A stretch of DNA of 64,000 nt, from NCBI GenBank assembly GCA_963931865.1, contig OZ007510.1:4207366-4271365 (forward strand). Reading direction: 5' to 3'. Source of the stretch: Axinella damicornis (taxonomy: Eukaryota; Porifera; Demospongiae; Axinellida; Axinellidae). Every line of letters starts with the position of its first letter. The stretch's first letter is position 1. The position numbers and the translations under genes were made by a program. Below, in pieces: positions 38,383 through 50,800 of this stretch. Under the pieces are notes generated by a model. It was not told where the DNA came from. It ran no database searches and was given only the letters and a program-made list of their open reading frames with translations.

Positions 38383-40771
38383 ATGAACAGACCTCGGAGG
38401 CTGCGGTGTTGCAAGTGCTGGACGGGGGGTGTGCCTCCTACGTGGCTGGTAGTCTGTGGGGCCTTGTTGGTGCAGGTAGGGGAACATGAGAGGTGCTTTA
38501 TATCATATGCAGGCAAAATGTAATTGGGAGGAGAACGAGACTGAGTGTGCACTGACGACGATCGGTCTGTATGCAGGTTGGCTTTGGGCTCTATCCTGTG
38601 GTTGTGAAGGAGTTTGCTGCAAAAGAGAAAGCCAATCCAGTCATCTTTAGTTTCTACCGGCAAGTCTCAGTAATGGCCAGAAAAGGGGAGAGTCTGTCAC
38701 CCAGCAGTACCATACTAGTACTGCGTGTGCAATGATTCCACCATTCTCCCCTCTCACACACAGAGATGTCTTCTGTTTTCCAGTGCTGTTTCTCTGCTCC
38801 ATTATTGCAGAGCGTAAAGTCCTCATACCCAATATAAAAATGCTTATTGTAAGTGTATAATCATCTCTCGTGGTGTGTACGAGATGAGTGAAATCACAAG
38901 TGCTTATTTTTGTTTATCCAGATATTTATGTTGCTGGGATTGTCAGGGATGTTTGGAAATCAGGTGAGTGCATGCTGTCTCACTGAACACTAATTTGGCC
39001 GTGTTTATTCTATTGCTATTGTGCTCCCCCAGCTGCTATTCATTCTTGGAGTATACTGGGCTGGACCGGACATTGCCAGTGCTTTTCAGGTACATACCGG
39101 TCATATACCGGTCATGTGTCATTCCCAGCATTAGTCGTGTGACCCAGTGTCATTCCCAGTATTGGTCATGCGACCCAGTACTGGAGCCATTCCTTTTGGG
39201 TATTGTTCCCAGACCACAGGCAGCTAGTCTGAGTTGTAAAGCAGAAGCCCTTACCTCCTCTCAACTAAATACCCTCTTACTTCTTGCAGCCTGTCGTTCC
39301 AGTGTGGACTTCTATCCTGGCCATCCTTACATGTGTGGAGAGGGTCCCCTCTCCCCTCCATGTATGTATGCTGCTCTTCATTGCAGTGGCTGTGTATCTG
39401 ATGTGCTTGAACCACTCAAATTCTAGCTTTTGGAAAACCTTTGCCTCTGAACCTTTTGAAATTACATCAGTTCTGCTCCTTTTCCCCACACAGCTGCACA
39501 CCTGGGCAAAGGTTGTTGGGATCCTGCTGGCTACAGGTACGAAACAGCTGTTGTTTAATACCGTAGTCGCGCGTTGTTAGGTGCAGCTCACTTATAGGCA
39601 CATATTCACCGTTAGGCGCAGGTTCAACTCTCGTCCCAGGTACTCGCTGTTAAACGCTGCAGTCTTCTTCCAGAAACTCTTCCATTTTCGATCATACGGA
39701 GTGGAAAACAGCTATAATTCGAATTGAAGTGCACTTCCTATTTGAGGAATGTCATTATTATTATTATATTCGTTATTAGGCGCATCTCGCTTGTATTTCC
39801 TTCCTGTGGAGTTATAGGCGCAGGCGCCTAATAACGCGCGTCTACGGTATGAACGTATATATTATTGTAGTCGTGCGTTATTAGGCGCCGCTCACTTATA
39901 GGCTCATATTCACTGTTAGGCGCAGGTTCAACTCTCGTCCCAGGTACTCGCTGTTAAGCACTGCTGTCTTCTTCCAGAAACTGCCATTTTCGATCATACG
40001 GAGTGGAAAAAAGCTATAATTCGAATTGAAGCGCACTTCCTATTTGAGGAATGTCATTCGTTATTAGGTGCATCTCGCTTATAGGTGCATATTTCATTCC
40101 TGTGGAGTTATAGGTGCATGCACCTAATAATGCACGACTACAGTATGCAGCTACATTATAGTATGCAGCTGTATTTATTATGATGCAGCTGTATTTTGGT
40201 GTATCATTATGCAGATGTTTCTGTGTAATAGTATGCAGCTCCATTCAAAACAGCACTATATAAACACAGGTGGAGCCATTGAGCTGACCCTGACAGGAAT
40301 GGACAGTACCAGCATAGACTGCGTTAATACCACCATTAATACCACCGGTTCCAATTCAGGTGGGTGAGCAGCTGCAAAGCGTAGTGCAGCCCCACAATTG
40401 AACGTCTTGTATAGACCTGTAGGGATGACATGAGGGTGTGTGTGTTTCCTCAGGTTCGTGTAACAGTCCTGCAGTGAGCTTGAAGGTCATGGGCTACTTT
40501 GCACTCTTTGGCAACACCTTATGCATGGTGAGATCATCCCTGAATATCTACATCACAGCGTGTAATGGCTGCCCGTCCCTCTTCCCTTCCCCCTTCCCCT
40601 CTCTCCTTCCTCCTCCCCATGCATGCAGGCCATTTACGTGTTGTTGCAGAAGAGGTTTATCTTCAACAGTCCTGGTTGTAAGTCCCTCCCTCCCTCTCAT
40701 CCTCCCCCAATCTATGTTTGTCCTTACTCCTCTCTCCCTCCCAATCCAATCTCTTCCTCTCCCTCCCAATC

Positions 40772-40802
<31 letters not shown>

Positions 40803-42492
40803 CCCCCCCCCCCCCCCCTCCCCTACCTGTCCAGGCAAGTGGAAGAATTACCCTGTGACGGTAACTGCCTACAGCTATTTCTTTGGTGCATTATTCATGG
40901 GGCTGTCCACCATCTACTTTGCTGCTACTGGGCAAGGAGATCAGTTCAGAATACCACAGAATGTGAGTATGTATTCAGTGTTTCAAAGGAATGTACCATG
41001 TACCATGGTACTCCCCCCTCCTTTCTTGGCCTAATACTTCTATGTACGTATGAATGTATGATGTCCATGTGTGAGTGTTTGACTATGTACATGTAGTATG
41101 TGCAGTTGATGATCACGCTCATACACACACACACACACACACACATGCACTCACACACGCACACGCACACGCACACCATGCATACAGTCCTTGTATGCGA
41201 TCGTGTATGCTGTCTTCATCACGTCTGCTCTGTGCTACCTCCTCATTACCTGGTCCAACCTGCACCTCTCCTCCTCCATAGCAACATCTTTCTGGCCCTT
41301 CCAGGTGCAGGGAATGATGGCTGGATCTGTGTCCCAGGCCACTCCCACTCCAGTCTTGATTGCTTGTAGTATGTCAACACCTGACAGACCCAGGCCCCGC
41401 CCAGCTTCCGTACTGCAAGCGACGAAAGGCTGGGCGGGGCCTGGGAATGAGGCTAGGACAGTCTAGGAGCCCTCTCATCTGTGTAAATTCTCTGGTACGC
41501 AGGTGCTCGTGACAGTGGTGTCCTCCTTCTTCATCACTGGGGACAAGCTGGCCAATTGGGTGTGTTAGTTTGTAGCCTCAGACTTAGTTGTTGTACTAGC
41601 TGTGGTATTTCTCTCCCCACTGTGGTGCCAGCAATATGCAGGTGTGGTGATCCTTCTTGTTGCCCTGATGTTAGTGCTGTTTGCAAATCACATGGTGAGC
41701 TGTCCTTTCTCTTTTTCTCGGATTCCATTTAGATGCTAAGTTTGCCACACCCATTTTTATTTATGGCTGGTTGGCAAAAGAACTGTACGAAGGTGTTTGT
41801 TTTGCGCCTTCATCTCCAATTGTTTGTTTCGCGCCTTCATCTCCGATTGTTAGTGTGCGTGATCAGAGTTTTGCACTCTGGCATGTTAACATGTTCATAC
41901 AGTGATACTTTCCGTTGTGAATGTATGGCTGCGGTGAAGTGATCGAGAGCTTCAAACGCTGCAACCTGCATTGTTCCCATCCAATTGTGATTTATTGCCA
42001 ACTGGACTGTAAATAGAGGTGTGTTCCTATCTAATTTTTGGAGGACTCCATTGATCCACTATAGCTGCCCTGTCTGTACCACATTTGACCTTTGATCTCA
42101 CGCACTCCAACTCTGTGTACAGGAGGAGCGACTCAGTGAAGGTCATAAGGTGATTCGTCTGGACTGCTGCTGTGCTGAGAGGACACGGAGTAGGAAGGAA
42201 GAAGAGAATGTGTCAGCACCCCTTCTCAGCAGCCATTCTGGTCACAAGTATTCTGATCCGGTAAAAATGGCTACAAGACTCCTTTTACAGAGGGAGTCGA
42301 GGGACTAGCCTTGTTCCCAGGCGCTCGGTAATTGCCAAGTAACTGGGAACGAGGCTATCAAGGGACTTGTCATATAGTTTTTTGTTCTGCTGCACCATAG
42401 AATGTGGCCCAATGTCATTGTATGATTTTATGCCTTCTATCATTTTCTTCCAGGATGAAGAACCGTCCATGAAGAAACATCTATTGAACTGA
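38383..42492 (+). CDS. WAT1-like EamA (DMT superfamily) transporter, paralogue 3
   Basis: Exons: 38383-38475, 38577-38659, 38764-38848, 38922-38963, 39033-39089, 39290-39361, 39494-39536, 40270-40359, 40454-40527, 40629-40677, 40835-40962, 41188-41304, 41503-41559, 41632-41694, 42123-42260, 42454-42492 (409 residues, intact). GC donor at intron 2. Intron 7 is enlarged by two adjacent MITEs (39559-39849 and 39863-40145). Exon 15 is two codons shorter than in copies 1 and 2. The membrane core (GNQLLFILGVYWAGPDIASA, LVTVVSSFFITGDKLANW) is nearly identical to copies 2 and 4. Confidence 0.88.
39559..39849. mobile_element. MITE with TA target site, copy 1
   Basis: The ends are perfect or near-perfect inverted repeats: CCGTAGTCGCGCGTTGTTAG at the left, complementary to CTAATAACGCGCGTCTACGG at the right, with TA on both sides. 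It is about 290 bp, non-coding, and lies in intron 7 of transporter copy 3. A TA target and short size suggest mobilisation by a Tc1/mariner-like transposase; that is inference. Confidence 0.8.
39863..40145. mobile_element. MITE with TA target site, copy 2
   Basis: Second copy directly after 39559-39849, same orientation and slightly decayed termini (TATTGTAGTCGTGCG.. / ..TGCACGACTACAGTA). It shares the internal GGAGTGGAAAAAAGCTATAA region. Confidence 0.78.
40776..40818 (+). repeat. (TC)n plus C run
   Basis: Polypyrimidine tract before the exon 11 acceptor of transporter copy 3. Confidence 0.9.
41124..41177 (+). repeat. (CA)n upstream of exon 12, transporter copy 3
   Basis: Same intron position as the CA tracts of copies 1 and 4. 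Confidence 0.9.
41388..41454. repeat. Hairpin element
   Basis: CCCAGGCCCCGCCCAGCTT.. / ..GGCTGGGCGGGGCCTGGG in intron 12 of transporter copy 3; the left outer tip is missing. Confidence 0.8.
42306..42357. repeat. Hairpin element
   Basis: TAGCCTTGTTCCCAGG / CTGGGAACGAGGCTA in intron 15 of transporter copy 3. Confidence 0.85.
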
Positions 42493-42573
42493 ACGTTTGA
42501 TCTATTATTGCAAGATTACTTATGCTAATGAGAGAAAAATATATATAATGGCAAGTGTATTGTGCTCCTAACC

Positions 42574-42630
42574 TAGTCTTGTGCCCAGACCACACCCCCT
42601 CGTGGCGGGTGTGGTCTGGGCACGAGACTA
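42574..42630. repeat. Hairpin element, TAGTCTTGTGCCCAGAC variant
   Basis: TAGTCTTGTGCCCAGACCAC / GTGGTCTGGGCACGAGACTA downstream of transporter copy 3; a subfamily with TAGTCT tips. Confidence 0.85.
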
Positions 42631-43427
42631 CCTACAAGGTTAGTGCTAAACCTGGACTCTGGACTACTAGTAACACGGTTTGTAACTACTAGATGTGCAG
42701 TAAGCTCCATGGACCGGTACCACTAATGGTTGGGAGAAACCAGGAGCACATAATGAGGTAGAGGACTGATGGCTTTAATTCAAAATGTATTGTAGAGAGA
42801 TCATGCAATATAATTATATTTGAGACTGAGATCAGAAAATCCCTTCAAGAGAACAAGCCTAGCTAGCAGCCTACATGTATATACCCCCAAAAGGACTTAA
42901 GAGACAAAAGAGCAGCCTCCCTCCACAAAAAAGAAAAGACTTGAAAAAAAAAGAAACAATAATGGTAGTGCAGCATCCCTCCATTAAAAAAAAACGAAAA
43001 AAAAAAGACTTGAGGAAATAAAAAAAAACCCAACCTAGCAACACACCCATCCCTCCATGACAGGTCAGACACCGAAGTGTGCAGCCTCAGGAGCGTTGGA
43101 TAGGCGCGACTGCAGTATTTCTATAGAGAGAACCAAATAGGGGGGGAAAAAAGAGCACGCCTTGAATGAACAAAAAAGGGGAAAAAAAGAGCAAGCCCAA
43201 CTAGCTAGCCTCATTGAATGCCAACAAAGAGAAGAACAAGCCTAGCTATATAGCTGCAGCTTCTCTGTATGAACCAAAGAAAAGATGAGAAAGCATAGTA
43301 GTAGCCACCACCACAAAAAAGATGAGAAAAAAAAAAGCCTAGCAGCTTCCATGAGAAAAAAAAAGAACAAAAGAAATTAAAAAAGAAGACAAACCAAGAA
43401 AAAAAACAAGAAAAAAAAACAACCTAG

Positions 43428-43735
43428 CAACAACCCACCCCTCCGTGACAGGTCGAACACCGAAGTGTAAGCCTCAGGAGCGCTGGATAGGCGCCGGTGA
43501 CTGGAATCACAGGAGGCTAACCTGCTTTCAACCAGAACACCTTTCTTTAGCTTCGGTGGTCAAATGGGAACCGGCGTACTCAAGCTGCTAGGCGGGGAAG
43601 TCAGGAACCGGTGTGTACGGAGTGGCCCAGACTCGTACTCGGTTATTGGGGAGACGAACACTCAACCCCCAGGCTGTAAAGCAAGTGCTTAGCGAGTGTG
43701 CCATCCCGACTTCCCGCCAAAACTTGGTACAAATT
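43428..43735. repeat. Interspersed repeat shared with 33268-33570
   Basis: Long match to 33268-33570, ending in the same CATCCCGACTTCCCGCC. Read on the minus strand it has a weak tRNA-like look (TGGCACACTCGCTAAGCAC..GGGTTGAGTGTTCG), but without a clean box B or an A-rich tail I do not call it a SINE. Confidence 0.6.
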
Positions 43736-43866
43736 CAATATTTATACCCCAAACCGGATGTAACCAGTTGCGCATGCGCCAGCGGACTTTGAACCTTATA
43801 TGCTACCACCCACGTGACCTCGAGCTATGCATATGAAACTAGCTTAAGCTTTTGCGCTTGAAGGCG

Positions 43867-46800
43867 ATGAACAGACCTCGGAAGACGCAGTGTTGCAAGT
43901 GCTGGAGAGAGGGTATCCCTCCTACGTGGCTGGTAGTCTGTGGGGCCTTGTTGGTGCAGGTAGGGGAACGTGAGAGGTGCTTTATAATGCAGGCTAAATG
44001 GGCTAAAATTATAGTCGTACACCCCCTGCAGAGGACTGTTAATTATGTCCCATGGGGGGTGTTGCCAAGTAATTGCGTCCTAGGGCAAGGGGGTAAAAAT
44101 GATTGTGTCCTGGGGGTATAAATGCCAAATTAATGGTGTCCCATGGGGGTACAGGAACCTTTATAATTGTGTCCCAGGGGGACTATGTTGCTAATTTGCT
44201 GTCCTAGGGGGGAATTAAAATCGGTTCCTCTGCAGGGGGTGAACTGGAATAGCCCAATCTGATTGGGAGGAGAATGAGGATAAATGTGCACTGACGACGA
44301 TTGGTCTGTATGCAGGTTGGCTTTGGGCTCTATCCTGTGGTTGTGAAGGAGTTTGCTGCAAAAGAGAAGGCCAATCCCGTCATCTTTAGTTTCTACCGGC
44401 AAGTCTCAGTAATGGCCAGAAAAGGGGAGGGTCTGCCACTAGTACTGTCTTGGCCTGTGGAATGATTCCACCATTCTCCCCTCTCACACACAGAGATGTC
44501 TTCTGTTTCCCAGTGCTGTTTCTCTGCTCCATTATTGCAGAGCGTAAAGTCCTCATACCCAATCTGAAAATGCTTATTGTAAGTGTATAATCATCTCTCG
44601 TGGTGTGTACATGACGAGTGAAATCATGAATGCTTATTTTTTGTTTATCCAGATATTTATGTTGCTGGGATTGTCGGGAATGTTTGGAAATCAGGTGAGT
44701 GTGTGCTGTTCCAGAGAATGGCTAAAACCACACTAATTTGGCCTTGTTTCCTGTGTGTTCCCCAGCTGTTGTACATTCTTGGAGTATACTGGGCTGGACC
44801 TGACATTGCCAGTGCTTTTCAGGTACATACCAGTCATGTGACCCAGACCTGGACATTCTGAGCAGGAAATAGATGTGTGTAAACCAGTATCTTTCCTCCT
44901 CTCAACTAATTTCCCTCTCACTTCTTGCAGCCTATCATTCCTGTGTGGACTGCTATCCTGGCCGTCCTTACATGTGTGGAGAAGATCCCATCTCCCCTCC
45001 ATGTACGTATGCTGCTCCTCATTGCAATGGCTGTGTAGTATGTAATGTGTATGTAAAGTGCTTGAGCCACAGCTTTTGGAAAACCCTTCGTTGCTGACTT
45101 GCTGTATGGTAGCTCTCCTTTTTTCCCACACAGCTGCACACCTGGGCAAAGGTTGTTGGGATCCTGCTGGCTACAGGTACGAAACAGCTGTTGTTTAGTG
45201 TTTTTGTGTAGCTATGCATGTAATTATTATGCAGCTGTATTTCGTTCCCAGGCCTTCTACACTCCAGTTGTTGATTGCCGTTTTTGCATACGGTGAGCGA
45301 TCAAAACTGGTGGTGTAGAAGGCTATTACGCAGCTGTATTTCCGTGTATCATTATGTGGATGTTTCTAGGTAGTAGTGTGCAGCTCCATTCATGCCAAGG
45401 AAATGCCAACTGCAGCACTATATATTAAACACAGGTGGAGCCATTGAGCTGACCCTGACGAGAGTTGATGCTAACTCAAACAGTACCAGCACAGACTGCA
45501 ATACCACCAACTCCAGCTCAGGTGGGTGAGCAACTGTGAAACCATAGTCCGGTCCCACTATTGTGATATGTAGGGATGAACATAGCCAGCCCCTGCAATT
45601 GAATGTCTTGTACAGACCTGTAGGGCTGACATTATAGACTGTGTGTGCTTCCATTTGATCCTCAGGTTCATGCAACACTCCTGCAGTCAGTTTACATATC
45701 TTGGGTTACATTGTTCTCTTTGGCAACACCTTATGCATGGTGAGATAATCCCTGAAGATCTAAGCCACAGCGTGTACTGGCTGCCCGTCCCTCCTCCTTC
45801 CACATTCCCCCTCTCCTTCCTCCTCCCCATGCAGGCTATTTACGTATTGTTGCAGAAGAGATTTATCTTCAACAGTCCTGATTGTAAGTCTCCCTCCCTC
45901 CCTCTCACAATCTATTTCGTCCTTGCTCTTTCTCTCTCCCTCTCATCCTCTCCAGGCAAGTGGAAGAATTACCCTGTGACAGTAACTGCCTACAGCTATT
46001 TCTTTGGTGCATTATTCATGGGGCTGTCCACCATCTACTTTGCTGCTACTGGGCAAGGAGATCAGTTTGCAATACCGCAAAATGTGAGTATGTATGCATG
46101 TATGTATGTATGTTTGTATGTGTTTCCCCCAAAAGGTGGGTACCAGGGTGCTCTAGTCTCCTTTCCTAGTTTCTTACGTATGTATGTGTACAGTATTATA
46201 CACACACACATACCGGTATTCACACAAATGCATATTCAAACGCTCACACACACACATGACACTGTATGCACACACCCACACCACACACGCACCCCACACA
46301 TAATACACATTTACACACATGCACTACACACACTGCACACGCACTCACACACACACATACACAGTCCTTGTATGCGGTCGTGTATGCTGTCTTCATCACG
46401 TCTGCTGCTTGCTACCTCCTCATTACCTGGTCCAACCTGCACCTCTCCTCCACCATAGCAACGTCTTTCTGGCCCTTCCAGGTGCAGGGAGCGATGACTC
46501 CAAACAAACTAGCTGTGTCACAGGCCACTTCTTCTCCAGTCTTGATTATGTCAACACTGGACATGGAAGCCATTAAGCTCATCTGCGAAATTAACCCATT
46601 TAGAACTGTTGTTCCCTTGTATTGCAGGTGCTGGTGGCAGTAGTGGCTTCCTATTTTGTCACTGGGGACAAGCTGGCCAATTGGGTGTGTTGATTTAACT
46701 CTCACAGTACTTTGTGTTGATTTAACTCACATTGTGCTTCATATCGATTTAACTCTCGTAGTGCTTGAACTCTCACGGTGCTCACCAGTGGGTACGGGTG

Positions 46801-47561
46801 TGTTGATTTAACTCCTCTCTCCCCAGCAATATGTAGGTGCTGTGATGCTTATTGTTGCCCTGATGTTAGTGCTATTTGCAAATCACATGGTGAGCTGTCA
46901 TCCTGTCCCTGTGTCTCCTCTGATCTGTATACCGGTAGCTCTTTGTGGTGCTTATGCTCCAGTCTGTACCACTGTACTAGTACTAAGCAAGTGTGGGGAT
47001 GAACCTGAATACACCCATTGGACTGGTGGGACACAAACGTGCAGCATTATGTTGAGGCATATATGTATATGAGGGGGTCTGGGAACGAGACTAGATTCGT
47101 GTGTATTCTGTTTTCAAAGGTATGTAGATATGTATTGTCATGCAACAGTCAATCCATGTACGAATGTGACCAACACTTTTTGTTAGTGTGGAGACTCAGG
47201 TTTGTCCCAACGCTACTGACTTTGTGCAGCTGCCACAGTTTGACCTTTGAAGTTTGGCCTCACATGTTACCTCTTTGACCCCGCTGCACAGGAAGAGCGA
47301 CACAGTGAAGGTCGTAAGGTGATCCGTCTGGACTACTGCTGCCCTGGTGTAGCACAAAGGAAAAGGAGGAGAAGAGTAAAGGAGGAAAAGTCAAGGGAGT
47401 CATCGCCTCTGACTAGCAGCCACTCAAGCCACAAGTACAGTGATGATGTAAGTTGGCCAGTGTTTATGGAGCGGTGTGGCTTGCTTTAAGTTGCTTAGTG
47501 ATGTGATCTTTATTTCTTACAGGATGAAGAAGCTATTCCACAGAAGCCTGTAGTAAACTGA
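43867..47561 (+). CDS. WAT1-like EamA (DMT superfamily) transporter, paralogue 4
   Basis: Exons: 43867-43959, 44316-44398, 44494-44578, 44653-44694, 44766-44822, 44931-45002, 45134-45176, 45435-45521, 45666-45739, 45835-45883, 45956-46083, 46365-46481, 46628-46684, 46827-46889, 47292-47447, 47523-47561 (414 residues, intact). GC donor at intron 2. The C-terminal cytosolic segment has diverged most (AQRKRRRRVKEEKSRESSP, then DEEAIPQKPVVN). Intron 1 contains an inverted-repeat element (43999-44256), and intron 11 ends in a CA microsatellite that supplies the acceptor. The stop codon is 65 bp before the left end of the Mutator element. Confidence 0.88.
43999..44256. mobile_element. Non-autonomous element with internal TGTCCCATGGGGG-type repeats
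   Basis: The termini TGGGCTA.. and ..GGAATAGCCCA match the outer ends of the element at 16978-18555, and the inner arms are CACCCCCTGCAGAGGA / TCCTCTGCAGGGGGTG. Between them, TGTCC(C/T)A(T/G)GGGG motifs occur about six times. It is inserted in intron 1 of transporter copy 4. Confidence 0.65.
46199..46364 (+). repeat. CA-rich tract upstream of exon 12, transporter copy 4
   Basis: Interrupted CA repeats ending in the acceptor ACATACACAG|TCC. Confidence 0.88.
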
Positions 47562-47617
47562 AGATATAATTTTGTTTACAGCATATCTATAGCAGCACTT
47601 CTTTTGCATTGGACGTA

Positions 47618-47626
47618 CATGTATAA
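47618..47626. repeat. 9-bp target-site duplication, left (CATGTATAA)
   Basis: Identical to 54892-54900 on the other side of the element. A 9-bp duplication is the hallmark of Mutator-type insertion. Confidence 0.93.
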
Positions 47627-47698
47627 GCGATTTTTGGTTTTGGGCGCAGTTTATACGGAAATCCGTGAAACTCCGTGACACGCAACTGAGCATTAACC
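47627..47698. repeat. Left terminal inverted repeat of the MULE
   Basis: Begins GCGATTTTTGGTTTTGGGCG and continues through TTTATACGGAAATCCGTGAA to CATTAACC. It pairs with 54820-54891. Confidence 0.92.
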
Positions 47699-47848
47699 CT
47701 TTCCACTCTGAGACTGCATCGAGATGTAAACACACAACACAGCAATTTCGAGACGGCGTGCAACAGACAAACAAAGCACTGGCAGAGCGGTACAACAGAA
47801 CTCTGGCAGAGCCGTAAGGTAATTCCTAGGCCAATGAATGTTAATGTA

Positions 47849-50800
47849 CTAACGTCTACAATTATTAATGATGTTGGAGAGGCTATGAGGTTTTTTGGGC
47901 CTCTTCACAGGAAGTGGCAGCTCTTGTGCTCCAATCTTTCTTTTTGTAGGTCGGCCCTGAGGGGCCATTTTTGACCCTCTTGGTATTCCTGCACGCCGCC
48001 TTTTTATTCCTCCAGCATTGGTCTTTATGTATCGGCCTTTTCTTCCTTGAGACCGCACAAATCCTATCAAAATATGAAAAGCATATTTAAATGTGGTGCT
48101 AATGTAGGTTGTTCTACCTATAAGTGACTTACTATCAGGCCTTCCAAAGGTGTGTAAGGCATAGGCAATTGTTGAAGTCGGAGCATGCGATGACTTCTGC
48201 ATTTTTCTATAGGTAGTGATGAATTTACAGAGACCGGAGATGAAGTTATGGTCTGCCTCCCTCACTCTCACTACTAGGTCTTCTTCGATCTCCCTTATGG
48301 AGGTACGGAAGTTTTCTATCTGCTCCGTAAGTGAATCAGCCCCATCATAGTCCATTTCCTCTGCTGTAGACCCAAGACTTGAAGTGATGTTTTCGCCTCC
48401 ACTATCAATTGGTTCAGGTTTGTCTGCATCTGCAGGTTCACTGCTGTGTGCATGGCTTGGACTTCGCAGGTCTGCATAAAACTCTGTAGCCATAGACTTC
48501 CCCCCCATTGCCAGATCTGCAAACGTCTTCCTTGCTTCTTTTGAGTAGTACGGGGCTAGGTTCACTGAACAAATGTTGAATGCCTTTGCCACAGCTGCTT
48601 GGTGTTTGCAAGCAGCACCACTATAACCTCTGGAACATGAGCACACTCCAATGTCCATGTCTACAAAATATTCAAGTTCACCAATATTCTTTACATCAAC
48701 TGTTACAAGGTATGTAGAATCTCGAAGTTTTTTGGTACCTGTTATTTGCTTTTCTACATCGTGGAGTTCTTTGTAGCGCATAGCAATTCCAGGTCTGAAT
48801 CGGCTATGTGCCATGTCTAGTAGTCTACTCACAAAGTACTTTTCCATTATCACAGTGACAAACTCAAACATCTGTATTAGGTTGTATGCTTTTATTCTTC
48901 CAAAAACTATTTCCTTGATGATTCTCATTCCTGCCTCCGCATAATTGTTAGTATGGTTTCCCCTCATTATTTTGTCTACTCTGTAGGAGAGAGCCCACTC
49001 AGATCGACGCCCCCAAATCTGCTCCAGTCTATGACGGAGGTTAGGGTATTGTGTTGTATAGCTGTTTGGAGTCTTCTTCATAATAGAAACATACTTTTGG
49101 TGAAAGTCTTGCTCATGAGGTGTGTACAGCATACTTTTTACCAGGAGCATAATTGGCTGGCGGTCTTCCTTAGCTATGCCATGCTTAGCATCCCACAACC
49201 ATGACCACCAGCTCTGCAAGTGATGAAAAATGCATAGAAGAAAGGTGGTATCTGGCCAGACATTTCTGAGAGCTGCCCTTTCAGCATCTGAATCATCAGT
49301 GATACATATCTCTGGCCCATTAGCCCCTTTTCCATAAAAGGCATTGGTGGGTAAGACAGTTTTCAAGAATGTCATTGCCTCTGTAATGACGTCTTCGCTT
49401 TCACCTGAAGTTATTACTACACCCAAGGGAATGCCTCCAGCTGACGTGCATGTGCTCATCACAAACGTGGGGCAATTGTACCGGTCTAAACTTGAAGTTG
49501 AGTCACAGTATACTAGCTCCCCTGCCTGCCTCACTAATCTGTGAGCACGAGCCATCAGTGGAGTACATATTGCTAGCACAAGAGGCTGGTCAGATGTTGT
49601 TTTTTCCGGTGTGGTCTGTACAGATTGCTTTTCATACCTTTGTATGAATGCTCTTCCACCTTCTTCTCCATGTTCTTCATTGTAGGCCTTTATAAGTGTT
49701 TCTAATTGTTCAAAAATTTTCTCACCATTCTCTGGGCCAAGTTTGTCTACTCGCCATTTGTTATACAGATAGTAGATGTCGTTTGGGAGTGGGTTTATGG
49801 AACGGTCTGCATGTGCAATTTCAAATTCTTTTTCTCTGCCGCCATGTTCAATAGCTAGATTTAGGCTGTGGTGGTGGATAGCAGAGGAGGGAGAGTGACC
49901 TAAGTCAAAGTAGCTATAAAACTTCTGTTTAGTTTCACTATTAATTGGTCTAAAACTGAGTGCATGTGCAGATTGAGTTGAGTGGTTATGATCCCAGGTA
50001 ATCGTTACTTCACATGGATGAGTGATATAATGCCTGGCCTTTGTGTTGTGCACCTTTATCATGAAATGAGCTGGGCACTTGGTCTTCTTATCTCTCTGTA
50101 ATGACTGGGTCTTTTCTGGTTTATACTTGGAAGACTTTTTGCGTTTGTGTTGGCAGTGTCGGTCACTCTTATACAAAATCCGACAGCCTTTTACACGATT
50201 TCCTCTTGTAACACGGTATGTTGTTGCTGTATAGGCTTCAAGATCTTTGATCCATTCAGTCGCTCCTTCTTCTGATGCAGTATTAATGAAAATGGTGGCT
50301 GAAAATGCCAGATTATTGGAATTCTGTGTGTAGTTTAACCTTTGGAAAATATAGGTATATCCCTTTGGGAGGACAGATGATAATAGTGGTGGTAGCTGCT
50401 TGCCGGTATATTCTGTGTCAAGATCAATACTGTCATGAACAATGTCATGGTTGGGTATAGGGCTATATGGAGGTGGACTGGGTGATGGCACTGATGTGAA
50501 GTCATCGTCAGGGAAAGTTGGCATCAAATCTGATGCAGATGAGATTTTATTTGATTGCTGAGTCATGGGGCAAGAGGATAGCCGAATGGAAGATTCAGCA
50601 GGTGGTTCAGTGGAAACACTGACCAGTTTCTGAGTGGTGTGGGTGGCCAATGAGTTAGTGGGAGGGCTGACAGGTTTCTGAGTGGTGTGGGTGGCCAGTG
50701 AGTTAGTGGGAGGGCTGACAGGTTTCTGAGTGGTGTGGGTGGCCAGTGAGTTAGTGGGAGGGCTGACAGGTTTCTGAGTGGTGTGGGTGGCCAATGAGTT

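Larger units (their letters stand above)
42493..43866. other. Spacer between transporter copies 3 and 4
   Basis: About 1.4 kb without exons. Contents: a hairpin (42574-42630), a long A-rich tract with scattered AAAAGA runs (about 42895-43430), a short repeat copy (43034-43116) and the fuller repeat (43428-43735). The leader before copy 4 differs from that of copies 2 and 3. Confidence 0.6.

Noticed and set aside
43428..43735. tRNA-derived SINE
   Set aside because: The minus strand shows weak box A/B-like strings, but there is no A-rich 3' tail and no target duplication that I could find.
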